Origin: Ornithinimicrobium tianjinense
Lineage (GTDB): Bacteria; Actinomycetota; Actinomycetes; Actinomycetales; Dermatophilaceae
Reading direction: 5' to 3'
DNA: 64,000 nucleotides
NCBI RefSeq assembly: GCF_014636495.1
Contig: NZ_BMEM01000005.1
Location: forward strand, 154,731 to 218,730
Translations under genes and position numbers: made by a program
Notes under the pieces: generated by a model
What the model was told of the DNA's origin: nothing
Seen by the model: only the letters and a program-made list of their open reading frames with translations
The model's database searches: none
Shown here: in pieces, positions 8,545 through 17,496 of the stretch
Layout: each line of letters starts with the position of its first letter
Numbering within the stretch: the first letter of the stretch is position 1

Positions 8545-8721
8545 CGAGATCCTTCCATCGGAACCACGACTATATGCAGGAGGCGGGGCGCCGGTCCCCT
8601 GAACCAGCGCCCCGCCCCATGCAACCCCCGGCCCCGCTTGCGCGGCCCCTCCGGCGGTGTCGGGTGTCCCGTCCCGACATACCTATAGACGTCGCGAGCG
8701 AGCCGATCGTTGCCCGGAGAA

Positions 8722-8741
8722 AATGTGATCTGGGACACATT
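8722..8741. promoter_or_regulatory. CRP/GlxR-like operator
   Basis: AATGTGATCTGGGACACATT is an inverted repeat (AATGTG/CACATT) matching the cAMP-receptor consensus TGTGA-N6-TCACA except at one position. It lies ~180 bases upstream of the lipoprotein start and next to the terminator of the S8 peptidase gene. Confidence 0.45.
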
Positions 8742-8745
8742 ATGA

Positions 8746-8781
8746 AGAGAGCCCCTCCCGGACGTCCGGGAGGGGCTCTCT
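8746..8781 (-). terminator. Strong hairpin terminator of the S8 peptidase gene
   Basis: A perfect 36-base palindrome (arm AGAGAGCCCCTCCCGGAC) downstream of the subtilase stop. A second small hairpin (GCAACGC/GCGTTGC, 8794-8815) lies between it and the stop. Confidence 0.8.
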
Positions 8782-8827
8782 GAGAGAGGTTCAGCAACGC
8801 TCAGCGAGGCGTTGCCGTTGTGTCACC

Positions 8828-11785
8828 TCAGGGGGCGATCGAGACGAGCGTGCTGCCCGCGACGGTGGTGCCGTCGAGGTAGCTGACCCGTCCCAGGTAG
8901 CGCTTGCTCGCGTCCAGGCCGGACCACGCAGCGGTCAGCGTCGTGGCGGTGCCCTGGGTGACCGCGACCGGCGACGGCGTCACGGTGAGGTTGCCCGCAG
9001 CGCCGTCAGCCACCTGCCACGTGTGCAGCGGGAAGGTCACCGAGGGCTCGTTGGTGAAGAGGTCGGTCACCACGGCGTAGGTACCCGCGGCCGGGTTGGT
9101 CAGCGTGATGACCTCCTCGGAGGAGCCTCCCGCGCTCTGCGCGACCGCGGCCCACCCCTGGGCGCCCTTGTAGTAGAGCGTCAGGTCGATGTCCGCGGCG
9201 TCCACCTCGGAGTCGTACGACGCGACGCGCAGCACCTTCGTGCCCGCTGCGACGTCGAAGTACGTCTCGGCGTCCGTGTCAGGAGTCGCCGTGACGCTCA
9301 CGGGCGTAGACGCCACAAGCCCGTCGACGTCCGTGTTCAGCGTGCCGGTGAAGCCCGGGGTGAGGGTGATGGCAGCGGAGCCGGTGGCGCCGGAGCCGTC
9401 GACCTCCTTGGCCACGGCGAGCGCGACCGGGCGGAGGGCGATGGGGCTGCGGACGTCGGTGTAGCCCTTGGCTGTCCAGGTCAGCGCGCCGAAGGCGTAG
9501 GCGTTCATCGGCGCCGTCGTCCGGGTGATCTCGAGCTTGAACTTCGCGCTCTTGCCGGCCGGGATCGTCAGGCGCTTGGGCACGACATTGACCGAGAAGC
9601 CGGCGGGAGCCTCGACCTTGGCGGTGTACTGCAGCTTCTTGCCGGTCACGTTGGTCACCGTGCGGGTGACCTCCTGGTAGCCGGCCAGGTCACCGACCGC
9701 GATGCTCGGGTAGTTGAGGTCGCTCGGGTCGACCGGGGTCTCCGGGCACGGGGAGGCCAGCTGGCCGATCCCGCACGCGTAGGCCAGCCACTCGTTCCAG
9801 CCGGCGTCGTAGACCAGGCCGGGGTTGTAGGACTTGCCCGGGACGACCTCGCCGGCGCCGAAGTTCAGCGGCGTGGCGTTGCCCTTCGACCACTGGATCG
9901 GCGCGCCGGAGGTGTCCGTCTGACGCGCGGTCGTCATCATGGCCGACTTGATCGCGGCCGGGCTCCAGGTCGGGTACTTCTGCTTGAGCAGCGCGCCCAG
10001 GCCCGCGATGTGCGGGGCCGACATCGAGGTGCCGGAGATCGAGTTGAACGTCGGCTCACCCGTCTCGAGGTCCTCGTGGTATGCCGCGGCCACGTCCACT
10101 CCGGGGGCGGTGATGTCCGGCTTGAGCAGGTCACCGCCGCCGGCCAGCGCCGGGCCGTAGGAGGAGAAGCCGGCCATGACCGGAGCGACGACGGGCTCGG
10201 TGGAGGCCGCCGAGATGGTGGCCGTGGGCTCGGCCGCGGTCGCGGCGTAGGCCTTGACCGGGGCGCCGTTGGTGGCGTTGAGGTGGATGCTCGGCAGCGT
10301 GTGGAAGTCGGCGTTGAGCGACTGCGCGTCCGAGGTGTTGGTCTGGATCATGCCGACACCGCCGGCCAGCTTGACGGCCGCGCTCTTGTCGACGCGGGCG
10401 ACGGTGCCGCGGTCGCACACGACGATCTTGCCGGCGACCTTGGCCGGGTCCAGCGTCGGGGTCGAGCCGTTGCTCGCGTTGTTGTCCGCGTCCAGCCAGC
10501 ACTGGGTGGCAGCGGTCGCCGAGACGCCCGGGAGCGCCACGGCGCTCGCGAGGACCAGCGGGGCCGGGCCGACGGCGTCGCCGATGCCCACACCCTCGTA
10601 GCTGCTGCCGTCACCCAGGGTGACCGTCTTCTCGGCCCCACGGCTGTGCGAGCTCGCCGCGACCGTCATGGTCCACGGGGAGTTGTGCGCCACCGAGGAG
10701 ACACCGACGGTGTCGCCGCTGTTGCCCGCGGAGGTCGAGATGAAGACGCCGGCGTCGGCCGCGAAGAGGAAGGCGACCTCGTCCGGACCCATCACCGAGG
10801 TGCGCGAGCCGGAGATGGAGTAGTTGATGACGTCGACGCCGTCGGCGACCGCGTCGTTGATCGCGGCGACCAGACCGGAGGTCGTGCCGGAGCCGTTGCC
10901 GTCGGCCTGCTTCCACAGACCCTTGTAGACCGCGATCTGGGCGGCGGGCGCCATACCCGAGCCCTCGCCGAGGTCGTAGCCCTCGATCGTCATCGGCACG
11001 CCGTGGTTGCCCGCCGAGGTGCCGGCGGTGTGCGAGCCGTGGCCGTTCGCGTCGCGCGGGCTCTCGAAGTCGTAGGCGACCGTGTTGCCGTAGTCCGCGC
11101 CGTAGTAGCGGGCGCCGACGATCTTGTCGGAGCACTGGAACTCCGGGTCGTTCTCGTTCTCGCACACGAAGTCGCCGTCGGGCGCCGCCGCGCCGATCGA
11201 GGCGAAGCTGGGGTTGTCGGGGTCGATGCCGGTGTCGAGGACGCCGACGACGATGCCCTTGCCCGCGTTGGCCTCGCCCTGGAACTGCGTGGCCCAGACG
11301 CCGGCGTCGCCGCTCATGCCCAGGTAGTCCGGGGTGGTGACGGTGTCGGCATACCGGACCTCGTCCTCCCACACGTTGACGACGCCGGAGGTCTTGGCCA
11401 GCTGCGCGGCCTCGGAGGCGGTCAGCGCGGCGGTGAAGCCGTTGAGCGCGACGGTGTAGTCGTGGCCCTTGCGGTCGGCGGACAGGCCCGCGTCGCGCAG
11501 CGCCTTGGCGTGCTGCTTGCGCAGGTGCGCGTCGTACTTCTTGGCGTTCGCGGAGTCGGCCTTGACCTTCTGGCCCGGGGCCGGCTTGGTCGCCGCGATG
11601 CCGGCGGTGCCGCCCTCGTAGGAGGCGATCGGGTCCGCCTCGAGCTGGACGATGTAGGTCTTGCGGGTCTGGTCGACCTGCAGCTGGGGCGCCGCGGTCG
11701 CCGTGACGGCGAGCGGTGAGACGACGGTGGCGACGGCGGCGAGCGCAGCGATGCGCGCACCCCGACTTGGGGTGGGTCGGACCAC
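8828..11785 (-). CDS. Secreted S8 (subtilisin) family serine peptidase
   Basis: 985 residues from GTG 11785, chosen because AGAGGA sits five bases upstream; the frame extends to 11914 without a better start. Order of parts: Sec signal peptide (residues 1-~32, ending TATAAP), I9 propeptide (~43-140), catalytic domain with Asp184 (VVGVLDTGID), His252 (DANGHGSHTAG) and Ser587 (SGTSMSAPHIAG), a protease-associated domain inserted between His and Ser (~395-500), then fibronectin-like C-terminal domains. This is the layout of large exported subtilases that digest extracellular protein. The propeptide keeps the enzyme inactive until secretion. A hairpin terminator follows. Confidence 0.93.
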   Translation of the reverse strand: MVRPTPSRGARIAALAAVATVVSPLAVTATAAPQLQVDQTRKTYIVQLEADPIASYEGGTAGIAATKPAPGQKVKADSANAKKYDAHLRKQHAKALRDAGLSADRKGHDYTVALNGFTAALTASEAAQLAKTSGVVNVWEDEVRYADTVTTPDYLGMSGDAGVWATQFQGEANAGKGIVVGVLDTGIDPDNPSFASIGAAAPDGDFVCENENDPEFQCSDKIVGARYYGADYGNTVAYDFESPRDANGHGSHTAGTSAGNHGVPMTIEGYDLGEGSGMAPAAQIAVYKGLWKQADGNGSGTTSGLVAAINDAVADGVDVINYSISGSRTSVMGPDEVAFLFAADAGVFISTSAGNSGDTVGVSSVAHNSPWTMTVAASSHSRGAEKTVTLGDGSSYEGVGIGDAVGPAPLVLASAVALPGVSATAATQCWLDADNNASNGSTPTLDPAKVAGKIVVCDRGTVARVDKSAAVKLAGGVGMIQTNTSDAQSLNADFHTLPSIHLNATNGAPVKAYAATAAEPTATISAASTEPVVAPVMAGFSSYGPALAGGGDLLKPDITAPGVDVAAAYHEDLETGEPTFNSISGTSMSAPHIAGLGALLKQKYPTWSPAAIKSAMMTTARQTDTSGAPIQWSKGNATPLNFGAGEVVPGKSYNPGLVYDAGWNEWLAYACGIGQLASPCPETPVDPSDLNYPSIAVGDLAGYQEVTRTVTNVTGKKLQYTAKVEAPAGFSVNVVPKRLTIPAGKSAKFKLEITRTTAPMNAYAFGALTWTAKGYTDVRSPIALRPVALAVAKEVDGSGATGSAAITLTPGFTGTLNTDVDGLVASTPVSVTATPDTDAETYFDVAAGTKVLRVASYDSEVDAADIDLTLYYKGAQGWAAVAQSAGGSSEEVITLTNPAAGTYAVVTDLFTNEPSVTFPLHTWQVADGAAGNLTVTPSPVAVTQGTATTLTAAWSGLDASKRYLGRVSYLDGTTVAGSTLVSIAP

Positions 11786-11884
11786 GGGATCCTCTTTCGA
11801 ACGGGGGACGAGACCGGTCACGGGGCTGCACACGACTGTGTGGCGGTCCCGAGCCTCGGTGATCCTCACCCGTCGGCGCCCGGA

Positions 11885-11914
11885 AGTAAACGGTCTTTGC
11901 CAGATCGTTACCAA
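11885..11914 (-). promoter_or_regulatory. Possible promoter of the S8 peptidase gene
   Basis: On the minus strand TTGGTA (11914-11909) and TTTACT (11890-11885) are 18 bases apart, about 100 bases before the GTG. An inverted repeat CACAC/GTGTG lies in the leader. Confidence 0.35.
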
Positions 11915-11938
11915 CGGGTCACATCGCCCGCCCTCAGC

Positions 11939-12715
11939 TCAGCGGCGGCGGATCGTCAGCGACTGCTCGACGGTGCCGACGGGCCCGAGCTCGTCGTGCG
12001 CCACGGAGGAGGTCTGCCCCATGCCGGTCGGGCCCCAGTGGACCTCGGTCTCCAGGCCCAGCCACCCGTCGACGGGGGTCCGGTGCAGGTGGAGGGTGAG
12101 GTCGACGTTGGGGAACAGCCACTCCTGCGGGGACTCGCGTATGGCGATGCCGTTCGCCGTGTCGAGGCGGCCCGCCCAGCGGGCCAGCGGCGTGGACTCC
12201 TCGCCGGCGACCAGCGGGTGGCGGGTGCCGATCCACGCCGCCCGCCGGCCCGGGCGACCACCGGTCAGCTCGCGGAACTCCAGCGAGCGGATGAACCCCC
12301 CGCCCCACTGCTCCATGCCGGTCCACGGACCGGCCTCGTCGGGACCAGACATCGGCTCGCGCTCGATGGTGGCCACCGCGCTGGTGTCAGACACCGCCAG
12401 CCGCCACGCGGTGGCCCGCACGACGTCGCGGCCTCCGGCGCTCGCGGTGGCCTCGACGAGCTCGATCGTGCGGCCGGGGCGCAGCGTCCGCGTCCGGACG
12501 GTCGTCTCCTCGAGGTGGATCATCCCCAGGATGTCGAAGCTGATCCGCGACCACTGCAGGTCCGGCCGGGGGTCGTGCCGCTCCAGCGCGTGGACGAGCA
12601 GCCCGCCCATCGGCGCCATGTGCTGCTCGTTCTCCTGCCAGGCGCCCTGCGTGTGCATCGTGGGCCGGTAGCGACCGTCGCCCAGGGCGACGTAGTAGTG
12701 GTCCTCGCTGCTCAT
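11939..12715 (-). CDS. Acyl-CoA thioesterase family protein (double hotdog)
   Basis: 258 residues. Length and sequence (MGGLLVHALERH, ISFDILGMIHLEETTVRTRTLRPGRTIELVEA, then a C-terminal half with WLFPNVDLTLHLHRTPVDGW) match TesB-like proteins with two hotdog domains, which hydrolyse acyl-CoA to free acid and CoA. The ending LGLETEVHWGPTGMGQTSS corresponds to the conserved active-site region of the second hotdog. The chain length acted on is not readable. It is transcribed toward the S8 gene but is separated from it by that gene's own promoter region. Confidence 0.8.
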   Translation of the reverse strand: MSSEDHYYVALGDGRYRPTMHTQGAWQENEQHMAPMGGLLVHALERHDPRPDLQWSRISFDILGMIHLEETTVRTRTLRPGRTIELVEATASAGGRDVVRATAWRLAVSDTSAVATIEREPMSGPDEAGPWTGMEQWGGGFIRSLEFRELTGGRPGRRAAWIGTRHPLVAGEESTPLARWAGRLDTANGIAIRESPQEWLFPNVDLTLHLHRTPVDGWLGLETEVHWGPTGMGQTSSVAHDELGPVGTVEQSLTIRRR

Positions 12716-12832
12716 GGCGCGCAGTGTAGTGACGGCGGACGTCTCACCCTTGCGGGTGTGCCGGGGACCCCGGGCGGCGGCGCATGCTCACTGGATCGGT
12801 GGGAGAGCCCCGCCCTCGCTGGAAGGTGACCC

Positions 12833-13396
12833 ATGACCGACGACACCCTGCCCCGGGCCGCCCACGCCGAAAGCGAGAACGTCGACGTGGCCCGGGTCGA
12901 GGAGCTCTTCGAGGATGGCATGGTGGGGGACGTCCTCGCCTGGGAGGTCGGCCTCTCGCTGTGGCACGACCGCAGTCTCGACGACGACGAGCGCACGCGT
13001 TTCCTCGCAGCGGGCGGCCCGCCGCCGCTCGCGCTCGAGCAGCAGCTGTCCCGGCTGTCCACCCACGTGCGGCCGCCCGGTCACCTCGAGCGGCTGCGCG
13101 CCGTGGTGGAGAACTACTGGCGGGCCATGGACGGGGACCGGGAGGCCCTGCGGTGGATCGAGGCCGCCCTGGGGCACCCCTCCGGCTCGCTGACCAGGTG
13201 CGCCCTCCTCGGCGCCGACGGACTGCCCGTGCCCCCGGCCGACCTGGCGGCGGGGCTCGAGCCCGGCCGCCTGCCCGACGGCTGGCTCACCGATCCCCGC
13301 GGGGTCGACCTCGCCCACGTCTGCCAGATCCCGCACGAGCAGCAGCCGGTGTGGGTGCAGCTGCACGTCGCGATGGGACGACCGCTCCGCCCCTGA
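12833..13396 (+). CDS. Hypothetical protein
   Basis: 187 residues, acidic, no membrane segment or signal peptide and no family I recognise. GGAAGGTGACCC precedes ATG 12833. The middle (VENYWRAMDGDREALRWIEAAL) looks helical. It is followed closely by the DUF2891 gene on the same strand, so the two may share a transcript. Confidence 0.7.
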   Translation: MTDDTLPRAAHAESENVDVARVEELFEDGMVGDVLAWEVGLSLWHDRSLDDDERTRFLAAGGPPPLALEQQLSRLSTHVRPPGHLERLRAVVENYWRAMDGDREALRWIEAALGHPSGSLTRCALLGADGLPVPPADLAAGLEPGRLPDGWLTDPRGVDLAHVCQIPHEQQPVWVQLHVAMGRPLRP

Positions 13397-13410
13397 GCAG
13401 GCCGTGTCTA

Positions 13411-14466
13411 ATGGGGCCCATGGCTCCAACCGCCGCCGTAGACCACCCCACCGCACCCGACCTCGCCGGCTGGAGCCGCGTGGCCCGGCAGGCGGTGGGC
13501 ACGGCATACCCCTGGATGCCGGGGCACACGGTCACGGGGCCCGACGACGGGGTCCTGGTCCCCGAGCGGCTGCACCCGGCCTTCCACGGCTCCCTCGACT
13601 GGCACTCGTGCGTGCACATGCTGTGGTCCCTGCTCCGCCTCGTCGACGGGTATGCCGAGGCGCTGGGGGACCCCGAACGTGCTGCCGCGGTCGCACTGCT
13701 GGGGGAGCGGCTGACCGAGGAGCACGTCGCGGTCGAGGTCGACTACCTGCGCGCCCGGCTCTCCTTCGAGCGCCCCTACGGCTGGGCCTGGGCCGCCCAG
13801 CTCGCCGCCGCCGCGCGCGAGGCCGCCCACCCGGACGCGGCCTCGTGGGCGGTCTCGATCCGGCCCCTCGCCGACGTGCTCGCGGACCACGTCCTCGCCT
13901 GGCTGCCGCGGCAGACCTACCCGGTCCGGCACGGCAAGCACCAGAACGACGCCTTCGCGCTCACCCTGCTGATCGACGCCTACGACCGTCTCGGTCGCCC
14001 GGACGTCGTCGACGCCTGTCGACGGCGCGCCGTGGACTGGTTCGGCGCCGACTCCGAGGCCCCGACCGCGTGGGAGCCCGGCGGCACCGACTTCCTCTCG
14101 CCGGCGCTCACTGAGGCCCTCCTGATGGGGCGGGTGCTCGACCCTGACCGGTATGCCGCGTGGCTGGCCGGCTTCCTTCCCGGCCTCGGGCGGGGCGGGC
14201 ACGCCCACCTGCTCGCCGTCCCCGACGTCGTCGACCCGACCGACGGCCAGTACGCCCACCTCCTCGGCCTCGCGCTCAGCCGAGCGTGGGCGCTGCGCGA
14301 GCTGGCGGCATACCCCGGCCTGGACGACGTGGCCGACACCCTGCGGGCGGGCGCCGACGCGCAGGAGGCCGCGGTCGTCGAGCAGATCACCGACGGCGAC
14401 TTCATGGCGACGCACTGGCTGGTGTCGTTCGCGCTGCTCGCCCGGGGCGAGCTGCGCCGGGGCTAG
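13411..14466 (+). CDS. DUF2891 family protein
   Basis: 351 residues if ATG 13411 is used; ATG 13420 in the same frame is equally possible because neither has a clear ribosome-binding site. The sequence is typical of DUF2891: HPAFHGSLDWHSCVHMLWSL near the start, RPYGWAWAAQLA in the middle, PYP-like VRHGKHQNDAFALTLL and FLPGL near the end. The predicted all-alpha toroid resembles glycosidase-like or terpene-cyclase-like barrels, but no activity is established. Its stop shares the palindrome CTAG (14463-14466) with the stop of the convergent gene. Confidence 0.82.
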   Translation: MGPMAPTAAVDHPTAPDLAGWSRVARQAVGTAYPWMPGHTVTGPDDGVLVPERLHPAFHGSLDWHSCVHMLWSLLRLVDGYAEALGDPERAAAVALLGERLTEEHVAVEVDYLRARLSFERPYGWAWAAQLAAAAREAAHPDAASWAVSIRPLADVLADHVLAWLPRQTYPVRHGKHQNDAFALTLLIDAYDRLGRPDVVDACRRRAVDWFGADSEAPTAWEPGGTDFLSPALTEALLMGRVLDPDRYAAWLAGFLPGLGRGGHAHLLAVPDVVDPTDGQYAHLLGLALSRAWALRELAAYPGLDDVADTLRAGADAQEAAVVEQITDGDFMATHWLVSFALLARGELRRG

Positions 14467-15524
14467 AACCGGATCCCGGCCGCGCGGAGGGCCAGGGCCA
14501 CCGTCGCGTCCGGGACGGCGAGGAAGCCGCCGACGACGCGCACCCAGTCGGGGCCGGTGCTGGCCAGGTGCCGCCGGACCGGTGCGGGAAGGCCGCCGTC
14601 GTCCCGCAGCAGCAGGAAGGTGGCCCCTGTGCGCATGGCGGCCAGCGAGCCGACGGTCTCGTCCGAGGTCCCGCGGGCCGCGAGGAGCACACCCGAGCCC
14701 TGTGGCGGGACGAAGGAGGCTGCCGCGACGGAGGTGGAGAAGCTGGTCGGTCCGGCGATCCTGAACCGCGCCAGCCGGGCGCGCAGGTCGGCAGCCGTCC
14801 CCTCACCGCCCTCCTTGTCCTTGGGTGCCGTGTCCACGGACGGTGCCTTGTCCTTGGCCCCTTTGTCCTTGGACGCCTTGTTCTTGGCCGCCGTGTCCTT
14901 CGCGGCCGCCTGACGGCGCAGGGCCGCGGCCAGCGTCTGACGCATGACGCGGTCCGGGGCGTCGTCGACCGGCAGGCCGTGGTCGCGCTTGAAGTCCCTG
15001 ATCGCCTTGCGCGTGTGCGTCTGGCGCAGACCGTCGAGCGTCCCGCTGTAGTAGCGGCGCCCGTTCTTGCGCCGCAGCTGCCGCAGCCTCTTCTGCACGT
15101 CGGTGATCTGCGCGACGGTGAAGCCGCCGTTGGGGCCCTGGAGCGGTCCCAGCATGTGCCCGCCGTCGACGTTGTAGTCGAAGTGCAGATGGTCGAAGTG
15201 GTTCTCCACGCCCCAGATCACCCGGAAGCCGGCCTTCTTCAGCACCACGGCGAGATCGTCGAGGTGGGCCTTCTCGAACTCCGACACGGCGACCCCGACC
15301 GCGGGATCCTTGCCGACGTCGACCGCCCCGCCCGCCCGCGGGGTGCCGAACCCGCCCCCGGCGTCGACGTAGTGCGTGGAGTCGCTGCGGTGCGCGTGGC
15401 CGTTCGGCGGCGGGTGGCAGAGCCCCGCCCGGACCGTCGAGGGACCGTCGTAGACGTCGTAGCCGAGCCGGCGCAGCATGACCTCGCGGTCGGCGACGTC
15501 GGCGGGTGTCCTGAGGTTGACCAT
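14463..15524 (-). CDS. M15-like peptidase with peptidoglycan-binding domain
   Basis: 353 residues from ATG 15524 (GGGAAGGGGAGG ribosome-binding site). Residues ~40-125 carry STHYVDAGGG...GGAVDV and VENHFDHLHFDY, which resemble the SxHxxGxAxD and final H-x-H zinc-ligand boxes of M15 (VanY/DacB) D-Ala-D-Ala peptidases. Next is a peptidoglycan-binding-like domain (VQKRLRQLRRKNGRRYYSG ... AIRDFKRDHGLP), a Lys/Ala/Asp linker (KDTAAKNKASKDKG-type repeats) and an unknown ~100-residue C-terminal domain. No signal peptide is visible, which is odd for a wall enzyme; release by lysis or a non-Sec route would be needed. The peptidase assignment is inference from motifs. Confidence 0.7.
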   Translation of the reverse strand: MVNLRTPADVADREVMLRRLGYDVYDGPSTVRAGLCHPPPNGHAHRSDSTHYVDAGGGFGTPRAGGAVDVGKDPAVGVAVSEFEKAHLDDLAVVLKKAGFRVIWGVENHFDHLHFDYNVDGGHMLGPLQGPNGGFTVAQITDVQKRLRQLRRKNGRRYYSGTLDGLRQTHTRKAIRDFKRDHGLPVDDAPDRVMRQTLAAALRRQAAAKDTAAKNKASKDKGAKDKAPSVDTAPKDKEGGEGTAADLRARLARFRIAGPTSFSTSVAAASFVPPQGSGVLLAARGTSDETVGSLAAMRTGATFLLLRDDGGLPAPVRRHLASTGPDWVRVVGGFLAVPDATVALALRAAGIRF

Positions 15525-15545
15525 GACCTCCCCTTCCCGAGGAGC

Positions 15546-15593
15546 AGAGGTCTTCTTATGATGCGCTCGCTCGGCCGTGGGGGGAAGACCTCT
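15546..15593 (-). terminator. Possible hairpin after sulP
   Basis: AGAGGTCTTC and GAAGACCTCT form a 10-bp stem around a 28-base loop, just past the sulP stop and upstream of the M15-like gene. It could be a terminator or an operator for that gene. Confidence 0.45.
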
Positions 15594-15601
15594 TGCCGTC
15601 C

Positions 15602-17389
15602 TCAGACGGTCGGGTCGGGAGGTGGCTCCGGGATACGCAGACCGGGCGGGGCGTGGCCGTGCTGCTGCTCGTACCAGCGGGCGTACGCCAGCACCGCCGT
15701 GGGCAGCGTCGGGAAGACGAGGTCCGGCCCGATCCGCTCGATCAGCCCGGCGCGCTCCAACGGCTGGCGCAGGTCCTCCTTCACCCGGGCCAGCGCGAGC
15801 TGCACGCCCTGGTCGGCCAGCGCCGTGCGCAACGACTCCAGGGCGTCCACCGCGGTGAGGTCGACCTCGGTGTTGGCCTCGGCGTTGAGCAGGAACCAGT
15901 GGACGGGACCCTGCGACTGGGCGTCGGCGAGCGCCGCAAGGGCCCGGGTCCGGAAGTCCGCCGCGTTGGCGAAGAACAGCGGGGCGTCGTAGCGGTAGAC
16001 GACCAGGCCCGGCACCTGCACCGCCTGCGGGTGGTCGTCGACGTCGTGCATCCCGGCGTAGCCGGGCACGTAGCCCAGCACCGCGTCGTGCGCGTGCACG
16101 ATCCGCCGCAGCAGGTCCAGCACCGACAGCGCGACCGCCGCACCGATCCCCGGCAGCACCCCCAGCACCAGCACCGCCACCGTGGTCGCCACCGCCAGCA
16201 CCAGCTCGCTGTCGCGGAAGCCGGCCAGGCGGCGCAGCTCGGCGACGTCGACGAGCCGTGCCGCGGCGAAGACCACCACGCCGCCCAGCGCCGCGGTGGG
16301 GAAGGAGCCGATGAGCGGCCCCAGCCAGAGCAGGGTCGCGACCACGAGCAGCGCCGACACCAGCGAGTGCACCTGCGTCCGGCCCCCGCTCGCGTCCGCG
16401 ATCGCGGTCCGGCTGCCGCTCGAGCTGGCCGGGAAGCCCTGGAACAGCCCGGCGGCGACGTTGGCGGCGCCCAGCGCCAGCAGCTCCTGGTTGGCCTCGA
16501 TCCCGTCCCCGCGCCGGTCGGCGAAGGCGCGCGCGGTGAGCACGTTGTCGGAGTAGGCGACCACCGCCACCCCCAGCGCAGCCGGCAGCAGCCGCCACAG
16601 CTGGACGGAGTCCAGCGACGGCAGCTGCGGTGTCGGCAGGCCGCGCGGCACCTCCCCGACGAGCGCCAGCCCCGCGCCCGCCCGGCCGAGCAGGTGCACG
16701 GCGAGGGCGGCCCCCAGCATGACGATGAGCGGCCCCGGCCACCGTGGGCCCGCACGGTGCAGGGCGACGAGCGCGAGGAGCGTCGTGGCCGCCAGCCCGA
16801 GCGTCGGCAGGTGGACCTCGGGAAGGTGCGTGACGGCATACCCGACCTCGGAGATCACCGAGCCGGAGGGCACGTCGAGCCCGGTGATCGTGTCCAGCTG
16901 GCTGACGACCATGAGCACGGCGATCCCCGCCATGTAGCCGGTGAGCACCGGCTTGGAGAGCAGCTCGGCCAGCAGACCCAGGCGCAGCAGGTAGCCGACC
17001 CCGCAGATGACGCCGACCGCGACCGCCAGCAGCGCCGCGACCTCGCCGTGGTCCACGGCCCCCGCGCCGGCCGCGACCAGGGCCGCGACACCGGCCGCCG
17101 TCATCAGCGCGGTCGTCGACTCGGGCCCCACCGACAGCTGCCGCGAGGAGCCGAGCACGGCGTAGACGACGAGCGCCGGGACCACCGTCCACAGGCCGGT
17201 GACGGCGGGCAGGCCGGCGACGCGCGCATAGGCCATCACCTGCGGGACGAGGTATGCCGCGACCGTCACCCCGGCGAGGAGGTCGCCGCGCAGCCAGCCG
17301 GCCTGGTAGCCCCGCAGGGTCGCCACGCCCGGCAGCAACCGCTCCCAGCGGGCCTCCGCGCGCTCCGGACCGGGCCGGTGCGACGTCAT
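15602..17389 (-). CDS. SulP family anion transporter with STAS domain
   Basis: 595 residues. About 12-14 membrane helices; the start ([28 protein letters not shown]) is the SulP signature, followed by [17 protein letters not shown] and [21 protein letters not shown] helices. The C-terminal ~120 residues form a cytosolic STAS domain ([21 protein letters not shown] ... [12 protein letters not shown]). SulP proteins move sulfate, bicarbonate or organic anions, usually with Na+ or H+. No carbonic anhydrase or cysteine gene sits beside it, so the substrate cannot be set. ATG 17389 is chosen; longer frames run into upstream non-coding sequence. Confidence 0.92.
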   Translation of the reverse strand: MTSHRPGPERAEARWERLLPGVATLRGYQAGWLRGDLLAGVTVAAYLVPQVMAYARVAGLPAVTGLWTVVPALVVYAVLGSSRQLSVGPESTTALMTAAGVAALVAAGAGAVDHGEVAALLAVAVGVICGVGYLLRLGLLAELLSKPVLTGYMAGIAVLMVVSQLDTITGLDVPSGSVISEVGYAVTHLPEVHLPTLGLAATTLLALVALHRAGPRWPGPLIVMLGAALAVHLLGRAGAGLALVGEVPRGLPTPQLPSLDSVQLWRLLPAALGVAVVAYSDNVLTARAFADRRGDGIEANQELLALGAANVAAGLFQGFPASSSGSRTAIADASGGRTQVHSLVSALLVVATLLWLGPLIGSFPTAALGGVVVFAAARLVDVAELRRLAGFRDSELVLAVATTVAVLVLGVLPGIGAAVALSVLDLLRRIVHAHDAVLGYVPGYAGMHDVDDHPQAVQVPGLVVYRYDAPLFFANAADFRTRALAALADAQSQGPVHWFLLNAEANTEVDLTAVDALESLRTALADQGVQLALARVKEDLRQPLERAGLIERIGPDLVFPTLPTAVLAYARWYEQQHGHAPPGLRIPEPPPDPTV

Positions 17390-17496
17390 GGTTCATCTTC
17401 GGGCCTGCGCGACCGACCGCGCAGCACCTAGGGTGGACCTCGGTGTGCCGGGAAGTCTGGTCGGCTCCTTGTCCAGCAACCCCTCAGGAGCCGACC

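Noticed and set aside
8541..8738. 65-residue minus-strand protein
   Set aside because: It lies in the regulatory gap, overlaps the lipoprotein start and has no ribosome-binding site or family.
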